Shown here: positions 43,140 through 54,787 of the stretch, one piece after another
How the letters are laid out: every line of letters starts with the position of its first letter
Position numbering within the stretch: the stretch's first letter is position 1
Source of the DNA: Tuctoria greenei
Lineage: Eukaryota; Streptophyta; Magnoliopsida; Poales; Poaceae
DNA: 64,000 nt
Assembly: GCA_036927565.1 (NCBI GenBank)
Contig: JAYESD010000007.1
Span: 6,531,644-6,595,643, forward strand
Direction: 5' to 3'
Notes under the pieces: generated by a model
What the model was told of the DNA's origin: nothing
The model's input: the letters and a program-made list of their open reading frames with translations, nothing else
Databases searched by the model: none
Translations under genes and position numbers: made by a program

Positions 43140-43620
43140 ATCATTGGGTGTAAGTTATTCCTTTGTGGCTAAAAGGTATGATGTACCTTAACCAATGTAT
43201 GACAAGATCACATCCATTTATATTGGGTGCAAGTTGTTCCTATGTGGCTAGAAGGTATACCTTAGCGAAGGAACAACAAATCACACTCAACCTATGTTGA
43301 CTCCACATCACCCCTTTGTGGTTATAGGTATGTTCTAACTTAGACAAGGAATAATAGATTGTACTCAACACTTGTTGGGTACATGTCACTCCTTTGTGGC
43401 TAAAGGTTATCATTACCTTAGCCAAGGAATGATGGATCACACCCATTGCATGAGGGGTACAAGTTATTTCTTTATGGCAAGAAGGTATGATATACCTTAG
43501 CCAAATAATGACTGCACACACTCAATGCATGTTGAATGCATGTCATGCACTTGTAGCAAAGGGATATCATTACCTTAGTCAAGGAATAACAAGGTACATC
43601 CAACCTATGGAAGGCTTGAG
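43140..43620 (+). repeat. 78-bp diverged tandem repeat in element F
   Basis: Six units marked by CTTTGTGGCT or a variant at about 43161, 43240, 43314, 43392, 43470 and 43549, each followed by an AAGGTAT...ACCTTAGCCAAGGAAT-like block. Divergence between units is high. Confidence 0.82.
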
Positions 43621-45134
43621 GTGTGGATGATCGACATTGACAACATTCACCTCGACCACACTCATGGAACCAATGGAAGGCAACCCAACATTGACACTCA
43701 ACCCTCCAATGCCAAAGCCATGCTGCAACAAGGTTAGGCCAACCTCATGGCCAACATCCGTCGTTAGGGTTTCAGCCCCTATCACAGACCTTGGCCAAGA
43801 ACAAGCTTGGGGGAGGACCCCACTTGATGTAACTTGTATCACACTCCTTGCATATTTATTTTCCATTCACCCATCATCAACCTTGCATATAAAAAAAACT
43901 TAAAAATATGTAGATTAGATTGCTTTTAAAATAAAATAAAAGATGTGCAGTAGGAATGGTTTGGAATTCAAATAGATGAAATGATGAATAGTTGCTCTGT
44001 TTTAATTTTCCTAATTCCCTAGTTTAGAACTTACTACTCTCCAAAATATTGCTTTCATTGGCTAGAATTACTTTTTGTCTTGATTTAGAAATTTTGGGTA
44101 GCAAAAGCTTAATCCAATTCTAAGTTGTTGTGACACATGATATAGTGATAGGCCTGCTATTCCTAGTTTGAAAGTGAAACTTAGATTTCCAGAGAAATTC
44201 TAAAAATATTTAAGTTACTCTCATTTGATTGGAAATACCTACCAAAGCCACATGATATATTACAGTGATAGACCTTATGCATATGCTATTTGTCTTCACA
44301 TTGAGCTTTGTCAAACGAGTATAGACCTATGTGACATTTCATTCCTTACGTTTTGAATACAAGACTTCACTTGCACATGTTATACTTCTACACTAGAAGT
44401 AAGCAAAATTCCATCATACCATCCTTCCACAATAAAAAGAGAAACTCCATACGCTTCATGTTTAAGTACTCTCTCCAAATTTCTTGCATAAAAAGGGAGT
44501 AGAAAACATGGCTACAAAAAATGCATGCTTACATCAAAAGCATGAGAAAAAAAAGAGAGAAAAGTAGCCATGTTTCATCCCTACAAAATAAGAGAGTCCA
44601 CACAAAAAAGAGTCATCTCAAATATCCACATCCACTTCCACTCCATCACACATGCACAAGTGTTGAATCAAATAGTTTTGAAATGATTTCTCCTAAGGCT
44701 TGCTTTTTTGACTTAGCAATATTATGTGTTGCAAATATGCCTACTATATTCCCTACCAAGCTCCACACACAAGCCTTATTTAGTGGTAGGATGAATTTAG
44801 GCAAAATGTATTGATGTGGACATATTTCCACTACACATAAAGGAGATACTGAGAGAATCAAATTGAGGTACTTATAATCCAAATTGAACTCTCCGGAATT
44901 TGAGTGGAACTTGATCTCTAGGATATGTGTGCTAGATTTGCTATTCGATCTTTCAACCACCCATGAATAGGAGATGGCATAAGCCCCATAATGACTTAAG
45001 ATGGGTGAAGTACCATGCCAATTTTTGCAATACTAGGTAGAGTATTTTGTTGCGCACATGGTACTTTTGAAAAGTAGAACATTATTGAAACTATTGATCA
45101 TCAACCTAAAGACTTGACTTTGCTAGGGACGAGC

Positions 45135-45156
45135 AAAGGATAAGCTTGGGAGAGTT
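45135..45156 (+). other. Purine-rich tract before element F 3' LTR
   Basis: AAAGGATAAGCTTGGGAGAG-like stretch next to TGTTGACGG. It is the expected plus-strand primer. Confidence 0.7.
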
Positions 45157-45508
45157 TGTTGACGGCTGTTATATACCAATTTCACCCGTCAATATAGCTC
45201 AATTTTTTGAAGGAAATATCATTTCTTGCACACATCACCTTTATATTAAACCTATTTCCACTTGTACTTGGATAAATATGTGCATGCATGTATTTTATAC
45301 AGAATTGAAGTGACAAGGGGATGGATCCTATAAAATATCAGCCTAGCCAATCAAGCGCTGACATGTGGCACCACATGGATCAAATGGCCCACAGGTAGAA
45401 GTATTTGAGGCCATCCAACAGTGTAGCACCCATATCAAGGGATGGGACCCACCTGACAGTGACCTGGAGAAAGCACACACGAAATGGTGCAAAGACGAGG
45501 TCGGCCGA
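45157..45508 (+). repeat. Element F 3' LTR, first part
   Basis: Same start as 37550 (TGTTGACGGCTGTTATATAC). Broken at GCCGA (45504-45508), the target of E. Confidence 0.93.
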
Positions 45509-46372
45509 TGATGAGTAGGTTTAGGCCCGATCTTCCGAAAGGTATGTTGATTGGGGTGGAGAACTCGACGTTGATGATCCGCGGCACTCGAGTTGTTCGA
45601 GTACCCCTGCAATCACTACACCACGGCTCCATTGGTTATCAACTGCGTTGCACATGCTTGACCTCGCCAAGTAGGCTAATCCCTACAAGTGCAACCGAGA
45701 ACACGAGCAAGAACGTCGAAGACACGATCTGAAATCACGAAGTTGGGGTCTCACAAACCATAGAACGGCGATATTATTGATCTAAGAAAAACCCACCGAA
45801 TATGACCGGCGGCTGCAGTATTTATAGGCTAGGGTTCGACCAAAACACAATTAGACATGTCCCTAATGGACTCTTACGGGATACAAGGCCCAAAGGCCCG
45901 ATTCGGTGGCGCAGCACCAGACAGATATCTGGACTCGACTTGTTTCGACGATTCCTAATGACTACGGAAGAATTCTGAGGTGGGACCAGAACCATTGGAC
46001 CGTTTATCTTCTCTTCTTTCCGTGCATATGTAGAACGTCGAAAACGGAGTCCGTATGCCTCCTGGGCATCCGTTTTAAGGTGGACTGCTCCTGGACTCCG
46101 AGTTGAACTCGAGTCCGAGTTGTAAACTGCTTCCATCAACTTGTGGACGTCCCAGCTGGTTCTCCATGCTCCCAAGGCCTCTTTCCTTCACTTGTTGATC
46201 TTATACATTAGTCTTAATAACAATTAAAGCATCACATAGCAATCTATTCTCAAACTCACATGCAAAAGAAGTTAGGAACAAATTCACCTGCTGATTTGTT
46301 AACCGTGCTCGTGCTCTTGTGATTGATCCTTGTAGTTCAATGTGCGTCTTCGCTGTTGTGATGTCCTCATCA
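45509..46372 (-). repeat. Element E 3' LTR
   Basis: 864 bp. Minus-strand TATA box at 45818-45828 (CCTATAAATAC). Its right 170 bp also encode the end of pol. Confidence 0.93.
45818..45828 (-). promoter_or_regulatory. TATA box, element E 3' LTR
   Basis: Minus-strand CCTATAAATAC; the 5' LTR has the same box at 52409-52419. Confidence 0.8.
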
Positions 46373-48270
46373 TCCTCCCCCTCTTGAATTGGAGTCATCC
46401 TCGACTCAAGTACATCTTCTTCTTCCAAGTACGGTCGCAAATCTGAAATGTTAAATGTAGGACTAACCCCAAAATCGGGAGGCAATTCAAGCTTATATGC
46501 ATTATCATTAATCTTTTCAACAATCTTAAAAGGACCAACAGCTCATGGCATAAGTTTAGATTTTCTCAAGTCGGGAAATCGCTCTTTTCTCAAATGTTAC
46601 CACACCAAATCACCCGGTTCAAGTTTTACTTCTTTTCTACCTTTACTACCTGCAATTCTATACTTCTCATTCATCATTTCAATATTTTTCTTTGTAGTTT
46701 CATGCATCTTAAGAATGAATTCAGATCGTTGTGTAGCATCCAAATTTATAGTTTCAGAAGGAGGCAATGGTAGTAAATCAATAGGAGCACGGGGATTGAA
46801 ACCATACACTACCTGGAATGGACTTACCTTTGTCGTGGAGTGAACGGATCTGTTGTAAGCAAATTCTATATGTGGTAAACACTCCTCCCACAACTTCAAA
46901 TTTGTTTTCAAGACAGCCCGCAACATAGTGGATAAAGTACGATTAACTATCTCGGTCTGTCCATCCATTTGTGGGTGACATGTAGTTGAAAACAGCAACT
47001 TAGTTCCCAATTTATACCACAAAGTTCTCCAAAAATGACTTAAAAATTTTGCATCACGATCAGAAACAATGGTATTTGGCACACCATGTAAACGAACAAT
47101 TTCCGTCATAAATAAATTAGCAATGTGTGAGACATTATCATTCTTATGACAAGGTATAAAGTGTGCCATTTTGGAAAAACGATCAACAACTAAAAAAATA
47201 CTATCCCTCCCCCTCTTAGTCCTAGGCAATCCCAAAACAAAGTCCATAGAAATATCCTCCCAAGGTACACTAGGAACAGGAAGAGACATATAAAGACCAT
47301 GTGGGTTAAGGCGAGACTTAGCTTTGTTGCAAGTAGTGCATCGTGACACGTAGCGCTCGACATCACGCCTCATCTTTGGCCAAAAGAAGTGTGTGGACAA
47401 CACGTCTTCAGTTTTCTTCACTCCAAAATGTCCCATCAAACCCCCTCCATGTGCTTCCTGCAAAAGTAATAGACGAACGGAGCTAGCTGGAACGCATAGC
47501 TTGTTAGCACGATAGAGGAGATCCTCTCGCAGCACATATTTATTCCAAGTTATTCCTTCTCTACAATTTTCAAAAGCATCTTTGAAGTCCAAATCAGTAG
47601 GATATAATGCCTTTATTGTTTCCAAACCAAAGGTTTTATGATCAAGTTGGGACGGCATGGTATAACGCCTAGATAATGCATCGGCAATGATATTTTCCTC
47701 CCCTTTCTTATGCTTAATGATGTATGGAAACGACTCTATGAACTCAATCCATTTAGCATGTCGTTTATTCAGATTGGTTTGACACTTAAGATACTTCAAT
47801 GATTCATGATCGGAATGTATGACAAACTCCTTAGACCAAAGATAATGTTGCCAAGTTTGTAATACACGCACTAAGGCATACAATTCCTTATCATAAGTAG
47901 AATAATTAAGAGAAGGACCATGAAATTTTTCACTAAAGAAAGCAACGGGTTTACCTCCTTGTATGAGAATGCCTCCAATACCAATGCCGCTTGCATCGCA
48001 TTCTAGCTCAAAGGTCTTGTCAAAATCAGGAAGTTGTAGCAATGGTGCTTGTGTAAGCTTCGATTTGAGAGCATTAAAAGCTTGTTGCTGCTGTTCGCCC
48101 CATCGAAATGGCACTCCCTTCTTCGTTAGCTCATGTAGAGGTGCTGCAATGGTGCTAAAATCCCACACAAAGCACCGATAAAAACCTGCAAGACCAAGAA
48201 AACTACGAACCTTTGTGACGGTTGTTGGGGCTGGCCAGCTGGTGATTGCTTCAATTTTTGCCTCATCCAT
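46201..48270 (-). pseudogene. Element E: RT end, RNase H, integrase and C-terminal tail reaching into the LTR
   Basis: One frame from 48270 to 46201 with stops near 46597 and 46545. It begins MDEAKIEAITSWPAP and VRSFLGLAGFYRCF (RT connection), then RNase H (FELECDASGIGIGGILIQ, YSTYDKELYALVRVLQTWQH, HSDHESLKYL), integrase zinc region (HFGVKKTEDVLSTHFFWP, CTTCNKAKS) and core (SMDFVLGLPRT, SDRDAKFLSHFW, HPQMDGQTEIVNRT with the glutamate). After the GPY-type region (VSPTFNISDLRPYLEEE) the last 57 codons, containing ITRARARLTNQQVN, lie inside the 3' LTR. In CRM elements this tail is linked to centromere targeting. Decayed, not active. Confidence 0.9.
46373..46386 (-). other. Polypurine tract of element E
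   Basis: Minus-strand CAAGAGGGGGAGGA just before the LTR start TGATGAGGAC. It lies within the pol frame. Confidence 0.85.
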
Positions 48271-48271
48271 C

Positions 48272-49627
48272 TCAATTCCCTACGAGGAAATGACATAGCC
48301 AAGAAACGAGACTCGATTGGTGCAAATTTTCGAGGTTACCAAACAAACATGCATCTCTCAAAACAGTAAACACAACACATAAATGATCAAGATGTTCATC
48401 ATATGACTTGCTGTAAATGAGGATATCATCAAAGTAAACCACCACAAATTGTCCACTGAAAGCACGTAAAACCTCATTCATTAATCGCATAAAGGTGCTG
48501 GGTGCATTAGTTAAACCAAAAGGCATGACTAACCACTCATAAAGTCCAAACTTGGTTTTAAATGCAATTTTCTATTCATCTCCTAGTGCCATTCTAATTT
48601 GGTGGTAACCACTACGCAAGTCAATTTTTGTGAAGATGATAGCACCACTCAATTCATCAAGCATGTCATCTAAGCGAGGAATAGGATAACAATATCGAAT
48701 GGTGATGTTATTAATCGCTCGACAATCAACACACATGCGCCAACTACCATCTTTCTTAGGAACCAAAAGAACAGGAACGGAACAAGGTCTAAGGCTTTCA
48801 CGAATGTACCCGCGGTCCAAAAGATCTTGGACTTGTCTCTGAATTTCCTTAGTTTCCTGTGGATTCGCCCTGTATGCTGCACGATTTGGCAAACTTGCTC
48901 CTGGAATCAAATCGATCTTGTGTTCAATGCCTCTCATCGGTGGTAAACCAGGGGGTATCTTGGAGGGAAACACATCCTCAAACTCCTGCAAAAGGTTAGC
49001 AACAGCAGGGGGCAATGCAATAGACACTTCATGAAGTGAAAACATGGCTTCTTTCCAAACTAAAGCATAGCACATCCCCTTAGCATCGAATAAATCAGCA
49101 AGTTCAGATTTAGTTGCGAGCAATGATGGTGATTTTAACTTAATAACTTGCTGTTTTTCAGATTCTAATTTTGTTACTTTGCCATCACAAATTTTACTCT
49201 TCTTAAAATGCACAATTTCAGCAGGAGTCATGGGGGGCAAAGTGATTTTTTTTCCCTTATGCATGAGAGTATATTTATTGGTTCTGCCATGATGAATAGC
49301 ATCTGTATCAAATTCCCAAGGACGACCCAATAAAAGAGAACAAGCATCCATAGGAACAACATCAAAATCAGCAAAATCATGGTATGAACCAATTGAAAAA
49401 TGTATTCTCGCTGTTTGTGTTACCCGAACCTTACCGCTGTTGTTGAACCATTGAATGTGGTACGGATGAGGGTGTGCTCTTGTTGTCAAATCAAGTTTCT
49501 TGACGACGTCCGTGTTCACCAAGTTATTGCAGCTACCTCCATCAATTATAGTGTGTACACGGTAGTCCTTGACGACGAGAAACATGTGGAAGAGGTTGTG
49601 TCGTTGTAGCTTGTCGTCGGTCTCCAC
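48272..49627 (-). pseudogene. Element E: protease and reverse transcriptase
   Basis: Frame 48572-49627 plus 48272-48526, joined but for a TAG where GDEWK is expected (a tryptophan codon lost). Protease: TIIDGGSCNNLV, with DGG in place of the usual DSG/DTG; then LLLGRPWEFD. RT: YRANPQETKEIQRQVQDLLD, CVDCRAINNITIRY, FTKIDLRSGYHQIRM (catalytic D), then after the stop IAFKTKFGLYEWLVMPFGLT and VVYFDDILIYSK with the YFDD-type catalytic pair. A one-base shift at about 48330 and a stop before GIEMDEAK separate it from the next piece. Protease cuts the polyprotein; RT makes the DNA copy. Confidence 0.9.
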
Positions 49628-50845
49628 ATCCGAAGTACCTCTTCTTTGGTGTGTTCTTCATTTGGATCTGTAAAGTCAGTAGAAAGAGAATATTCATCTT
49701 GAACATCTGAAGTACTATCATACCCGCCATTGTCGCGTGCTATGTATGCTCGTTTGCTCGGGCAATCTCTCATCATATGACCAAGTCCCTGGCAGCGGTG
49801 ACACTTAATATCGGAAGTACGACCCGTAGAAGGAGTGGACGATGAAGGCTGAATGATGTCGCCTTGCTGCCTTCCGGTAGGCGAGAAGGTGGAGCAGCAG
49901 GTATAGTTTGTTGACCACCATTGGATGGTGTAATCGCTGCACGGTTGGTCGAAGATGGTGCTGTTTTGGATGGTGTAGTCGCTGCACGTGGCGTGAAGTT
50001 GCTCCTCGTGCGTTGTTGCTGTTGTTGTCGGCCCTGCAATTCTTTTTCTGCCAATATAGCAAGCTGAAACAATCTGTTAACAGTATCATATTACTTGTAA
50101 TCAACAATGTCCTGAATTTCACGCTTCAACCCCCCCCATAAAAATGAGCTATTTTATCATCCATGTCCTCTACTACCCCACAACGCAGCATACCCTTTTG
50201 TAACTCTTGATAGTACTCCTCTACGGACATGTTACCTTGGTCTAAGCGCTGCAATTTTTAGCGAAGGTCCCGCTGAAAAGATGGAGGAACAAATCGAACA
50301 CACATAGCTTCCTTTAATCTATCCCATGTTGGAGGATCAGTTCTAGTTTTAACAAGTTCATTCCACCATATGATAGCAAAGTCCTTAAACTCACTAGTGG
50401 CTTGACGAACTCTATGTTGTTCAGGAACAAGATGGGAATTAAATTTTTGCTCTACTGTCATCTCCCAATCAAGATAAGCCTCAGCATCATAAGCACCAGA
50501 AAAAGAGGGTATAGTAAATTTCACATTAGCAAAAGGATCATCAGGAGGACGATTATAATTATTATGATTATTACCTCCCATGCCTCAACGATAAAGTGGC
50601 AGTCTTGGCTGATTATTGTGATCTTCCAGTTCATCATAAGCATTGTCTTCTTGTCTTCCAGCGAGAGGCAACCGAGCCTCAAAAGTATTCATCCGAAGAG
50701 CAAGGTCATCAAGTTGGCGAGTCAAGTTCGTCAATGACTCCTCCGTTGCTGCGTTGTATTTGGCGAACATATCTCTCATGGTCTTCATCATATCACGTAA
50801 CTCAGCATGTTGAACACATTCATCTTCATTGTCTTCTCATGCCAT
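49628..50845 (-). pseudogene. Element E: gag with zinc knuckle
   Basis: The likely start is the ATG at 50845, with a stop at codon 3, then LRDMMKTMRDMFAKYNAATE (start region), a stop before MGGNNHNNYNRPPDD, and the capsid part FTIPSFSGAYDAEAYLDWEM, FKDFAIIWWNELVKTR and VPPSFQRDL (Retrotrans_gag family). Further left, after frame changes, serine/threonine/proline-rich sequence leads to the knuckle CHRCQGLGHMMRDC (CX2CX4HX4C; about 49800-49758). At least four lesions. Gag forms the particle and packages RNA. Confidence 0.86.
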
Positions 50846-52087
50846 TGTTAGTAGGAAACAAAAGACAACAAAAAAACTGTTATCCCTATCAACTACAATG
50901 ACAATGTGAAAGGTGGAAGAAAACAATCTCTCTCGCTCAAGCGTCTTACCACGCTCTTACAAGTGTTCTTACCGACGCAGCAGGTGGTGTGAAAGGTGAG
51001 ATAAACCAATGAAGCGTGGGGTGATTGCAAAGGTACCTGTTATGCTCAAGAGAAAGGTGGAGCTTGGATGGCACAATATGGTGGCTAATAAGCAGGAAAT
51101 TGTTAACAGGTAAACAAAGTTGAATAAGTATTCAATGCAGGACACAGTTGCTGGTCAACCAAGTGCTCTAGGGCCTAGCGCAACACAAGGAAGTAGCAAG
51201 GCAAAAGGAATACAGAATGATATAACCAACAATCACGGCACAAGTAGTATAGGCCAATTGCTTTAATATGCGTGCTCTTCACTATTTTTTTCTTTTTTGT
51301 AATATTTTTTGATATTTTTTCTTTACTCAGGAGCACAAATATATGAAGCACACAAATTTTCAGCTCAATTGGATGTAATATGCGGCCTATAAAAAATCAA
51401 GAAGATTCTTTAAAATTCGTGCTGAAACTTCGGAGGCCGGATAGCCTATCCTCCTAGGGGAATTTGGGCAATCTAATTTCGCCAAACGTGGCTACGCCGC
51501 GGAAAATTGGATGCGAAATTTTGCGTAGATGAATTTGAAAAAAGTTTGCCCGATTTTGAGTTTGTATGCGATAGTTATGGCCGTTTTAAGGTAGGCTGTC
51601 CGAGTTACGTTTTTTTATGTTGATTCCAACTCGGTTTGAGAACAGAACTCGCAATCGGATATGAAAACAATCGGGAATTTGCACAACAACTAATGGGGTG
51701 GTGTGTGATGATTCAAGGATGAGTGGCACAAAGGTTTGTCACATAATCTAGGGCTGGCGGTGCGGGAGTTCACACAAGGCAGCTAGCTAGGGCAAACCGA
51801 TGAACGTGGTGGATCGGTTTGTTATTTAGAGATTATGGAATAGGTGGAAAGAAAACGGACGAAATACGATAACTAGGACCCCAAACACAAAGCTAAACCA
51901 GCAACAAGACTCGACCAGACGAATGCAAACTCAACAATGCAAACTGAAAAACGAAACTGCATGCACTATAGTCTGGGAAGCGGTAAAAACGATCTAATTT
52001 TTTTTTGTGGCTTTTCTGTGGACTCTAGGTACGAAAAAATCAATCTAATGGAAGGAAAACAAAGATACCTCACGAGCAACCTGGAAA
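50846..52087 (-). other. Element E untranslated leader
   Basis: About 1.24 kb between primer site and gag start with no supported frame. It contains a T-rich stretch near 51280-51330. The length is plausible for the leader of a CRM-like element. Confidence 0.6.
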
Positions 52088-52097
52088 TCTGATACCA
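52088..52097 (-). other. Primer-binding site of element E
   Basis: Minus-strand TGGTATCAGA, two bases from the LTR. It matches the first 10 bases of the initiator tRNA-Met site; the following GCC has become TTT. Confidence 0.85.
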
Positions 52098-52099
52098 AT

Positions 52100-52963
52100 T
52101 GATGAGTAGGTTTAGGCCTGATCTTCCGAAAGGTATGTCGATTGGGGTGGAGAACTCGACGTTGATGATCCACGGCACTCGAGGGGTTCGAGTACCCCTT
52201 CAATCACTACACCATGGATACGTTGGTTATCAACCGTGCTGCACACGCTTGACCTCGCCAAGAAGGCTAATCCCTGCAAGTGTAACCGAGAACACGAGCA
52301 AGAACATCGAAGACACGATCTGAAATCACGAAGTTAGGGTCTTACAAACCGTAGAACAGCGATATTATTGGTCTAAGAAAAACCCACCGAATATGACCGG
52401 TGGCTTCAGTATTTATAGGCTAGGGTTCGACCAAAACACGATTAGACGCATCCCTAATGGACTCTTACGGGATACAAGGCCCAAAGGCCCGATTCGGTGG
52501 CGCAACACCGGACAGATATCTGGACTCGAATTGTTTCGACTATTCTGAATGATTCCGGAAGAATTTTGAGGTGAGACCAGAACCATTGGAAAGTTTATCT
52601 TCTCCTCTTTCAGTGCATATGTAGAACGTTGAAAACAGGGTCCGTATGCCTCCTGGGCATCCGTTTTAAGGTGAACTGCTCCTGGACTCCGAGTTGAACT
52701 CGAGTCCGAGTTGTAAAATGTTTCCATCAACTTGTGGACATCCTAGCTGGTTCTCCACACTCCCAAGGCCTCTTTCCTTCACTTGTTGATCTTCTCCATT
52801 ATTCCTAATAACAATTAAATCATCACATAGCAATCTATTCTCAAACTCACATGCAAAAGAAGTTAGGAACGAATTCACCTACTGATTTATTAACCGTGCT
52901 CGTGCTCTTGTGATTGGTCCTTGCAGTTCAATGTGCGTCTCCGCTGTTGTGATGTCCTCATGA
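52100..52963 (-). repeat. Element E 5' LTR
   Basis: 864 bp, colinear with 45509-46372. TATA box at 52409-52419. The last base group TCATGA differs from TCATCA in the other LTR. The target copy GCCGA follows. Confidence 0.93.
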
Positions 52964-52968
52964 GCCGA

Positions 52969-53959
52969 CCCCTCTAGTCAACCAACTTGGTCCTGGTGCC
53001 AAACTCGGGGAATCACCATGTGTTGGCTCCTCTCGGATTCTTGAAGATGATGGTGACTGATTCAAGCGGATTTGGTGGCGGGAACCGACCCCTCTCCAAG
53101 CTATAAATAGGACCCCTCACCCCTCACTTCAACACACACTACTTGAGCATCATTCTATTGTATTCACTAGTTCTCTTAGTCCTTAGTGGAGATAGGCTAT
53201 AGAGAGGAGAGCCTCTAGTCCCAAGTCCAAGTTGAGAATGGTATGGCTCATGTATCTTTTCTTATATTTGTGACTTCATGCATAATGAAGATATTATCTT
53301 TAGTATTCTTTTATTCATATACTTGGATGAAGCGTTTCTTGTTTGATTGTGAATTCCATGTATGTGGTAGGAGTAGTCTTTATGATTATGCCATATCACT
53401 CCTAATCTATCATCATAAACTCTACAAACCCCCACTATAGTTTAATTAGTTATGATATGATCATGTTAATATGAATAACTTATGCTATGTCTCAACATTG
53501 GTTCAACGATGTTTAGGTTAGTCATTGCCTTAGAGAGGTACTTGTACTCGAGCCTCTATGGTATCTAACCTAGGCTATGTATATGTTTATTAGAAGCATT
53601 GTAGGAGCAACTCCCCAACTCTTAATCTAACCTCCATTAGGACCCATATACCCTTTAGAATAGATTGCTTAGGTTTGTGTCACACTACCCATATATTATC
53701 AGCTTACCCCTATCTTGATAATTAATTAGTACCCCATAGCTTGATCATAAGAGTAGTGTTTACTTTACTCCATTGCCTTCCTTTGGGATAAATATGATAC
53801 CGTTGGGAATACTCTTGGGTGAAATGCTACACGACAGTTTCCGTGCAATTGCGGACCTCATATCTTTCGAGAGATGATCTGTGATGTAAGAAATGTCAAC
53901 AAGCATTTCTGGCGCCATTGCCGATGATGATTTGTTAGTGTTTCTTAGGAGTCTCAATA
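52969..53959 (+). repeat. Element F 3' LTR, second part
   Basis: Resumes after the E target copy with CCCCTCTAGTC; TATA box at about 53101-53110. About 230 bp present in the 5' LTR is missing after GCCTCTATGGTAT (about 53565), between short direct repeats (GTAT). It ends with the extended U5 including AGCATTTCTGGCGCCATTGC (53902 onward). Confidence 0.92.
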
Positions 53960-53964
53960 GCCCT

Positions 53965-54787
53965 CCGCTCGCCTCCTCCTCATAGGCCTTCGTGCTTGCT
54001 TCTTCCTCCCTGCCTCCGCTCGTCTCCTCCTCGCCACCCTCTATGCTCGCATCCTCCTCCCCACCTCCGCTCGACTTCTCCTAACCGCACTTCACGCTTG
54101 CCCTCCGCTCGCCTCCTCCTCGTCGCCCTCCGTGCCGAGCGCTACCTCGTCGTCATCGCCTACTGTGGATCTCACCTCCTCGCCGAGCGCCACCGCACCA
54201 TGCTCCCCATCATGAATTGGGCTTCTACCGAGGGCACGAAGCCAACTGTCGGACTTCCGACTCACTTTCTCTCTCTTCAGTTAGCGGCGTGTGTGTCAGA
54301 ATCTCCATCTTTGGAGATGGACTGTGCAAATTGTGATTTTGGATGGCTACCAAATCACCCCACTACGGACACCTACCATGGCGTTGACCTCGATATTTGC
54401 GGTTGTGGCCCGTTTAGAAAGCGCCGGTGCGAACAGCCCCAATCGCTCAATAACTTGTTTATGTACCTGCAACAACATTTGTTTGCATTTGTTCCCTTGT
54501 CTACCCGTGCTCAATATAGTACACTTTTTTAGATGATGGGTAAAGTCCCAACCTTTCCCTCCAAGATGGCTATGGCCAATTTATTACAAGTGTGTACAAA
54601 TGCAGACACTTACAGCTTATTGTCTAGAACAAGATGATGATAACTGGATGGCTAAGCACACGACCCTGAACAAAACTTCATAGACCAACATTATGGCATG
54701 TTCATCGTCTGCATTCTGATCGCTGACTAGTACCAAATGCACCGCGCATTTGCTCCAGAGGTGGCCCAGCTAGGGAGATGATGGAAT
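53965..54787 (+). other. Unassigned sequence right of element F, with a possible ORF
   Basis: Begins with a CT-rich stretch of repeated CTCCGCTCGCCTCCTCCTC-like words. A 178-codon plus frame (53996-54532) has a proline/serine/arginine-rich start and a cysteine-containing middle (CANCDFGWLPN, DICGCGPFRKRRCE). I recognise no family, and the CT-rich start makes the frame easy to get by chance. It lies directly beyond the GCCCT target copy, so it is the right half of the sequence F entered. A fragment of a host gene is possible but unproven. Confidence 0.35.

Larger units (their letters stand above)
40730..45134 (+). other. Element F internal region, 3' part
   Basis: About 4.4 kb, AT-rich. No capsid, zinc knuckle, protease, RT or integrase motif in any frame. 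The longest frames (41053-41337 and 43579-43866) are repetitive or unlike known families. Tandem repeats at 41221-41516 and 43140-43620 are listed separately. Confidence 0.6.
45509..52963 (-). mobile_element. Element E: CRM-like chromovirus (Ty3/gypsy), full length
   Basis: LTRs at 45509-46372 and 52100-52963, both 864 bp, with inverted ends TGATGA/TCATCA (the far right end mutated to TCATGA). GCCGA flanks both ends (45504-45508 and 52964-52968). On the minus strand the LTR starts TGATGAGGACATC, close to the TGATGAAGACATC start I recall for CRM elements. Gag, protease, RT, RNase H and integrase follow in Ty3/gypsy order, with a tRNA-Met-type primer site. The pol frame runs on into the 3' LTR, a known CRM trait. 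In a 165-bp sample the LTRs differ at about 16 sites (about 10 %), so it is old. Confidence 0.9.
37550..53959 (+). mobile_element. Element F: large non-coding LTR element carrying two other insertions
   Basis: Starts TGTTGACGG. The 5' LTR (37550-39124) ends CCGTCAACA, a perfect 9-bp inverted end. The 3' LTR (45157-45508 and 52969-53959) ends in a decayed form, TCTCAATA. GCCCT lies on both sides (37545-37549 and 53960-53964). A tRNA-Asp-like primer site and a purine-rich tract give the plus orientation. The internal region (39125-45156) shows no gag or pol; it holds a solo LTR of D, a 148-bp duplication and a 78-bp tandem repeat. The CRM-like element E sits in the 3' LTR. This is a LARD-type element that would depend on another family's proteins. 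Confidence 0.9.

Noticed and set aside
45509..52963. Proof that the window is a centromere
   Set aside because: A CRM-like element alone is not enough: no satellite array is visible, the element is old, and some CRM groups insert outside centromeres.
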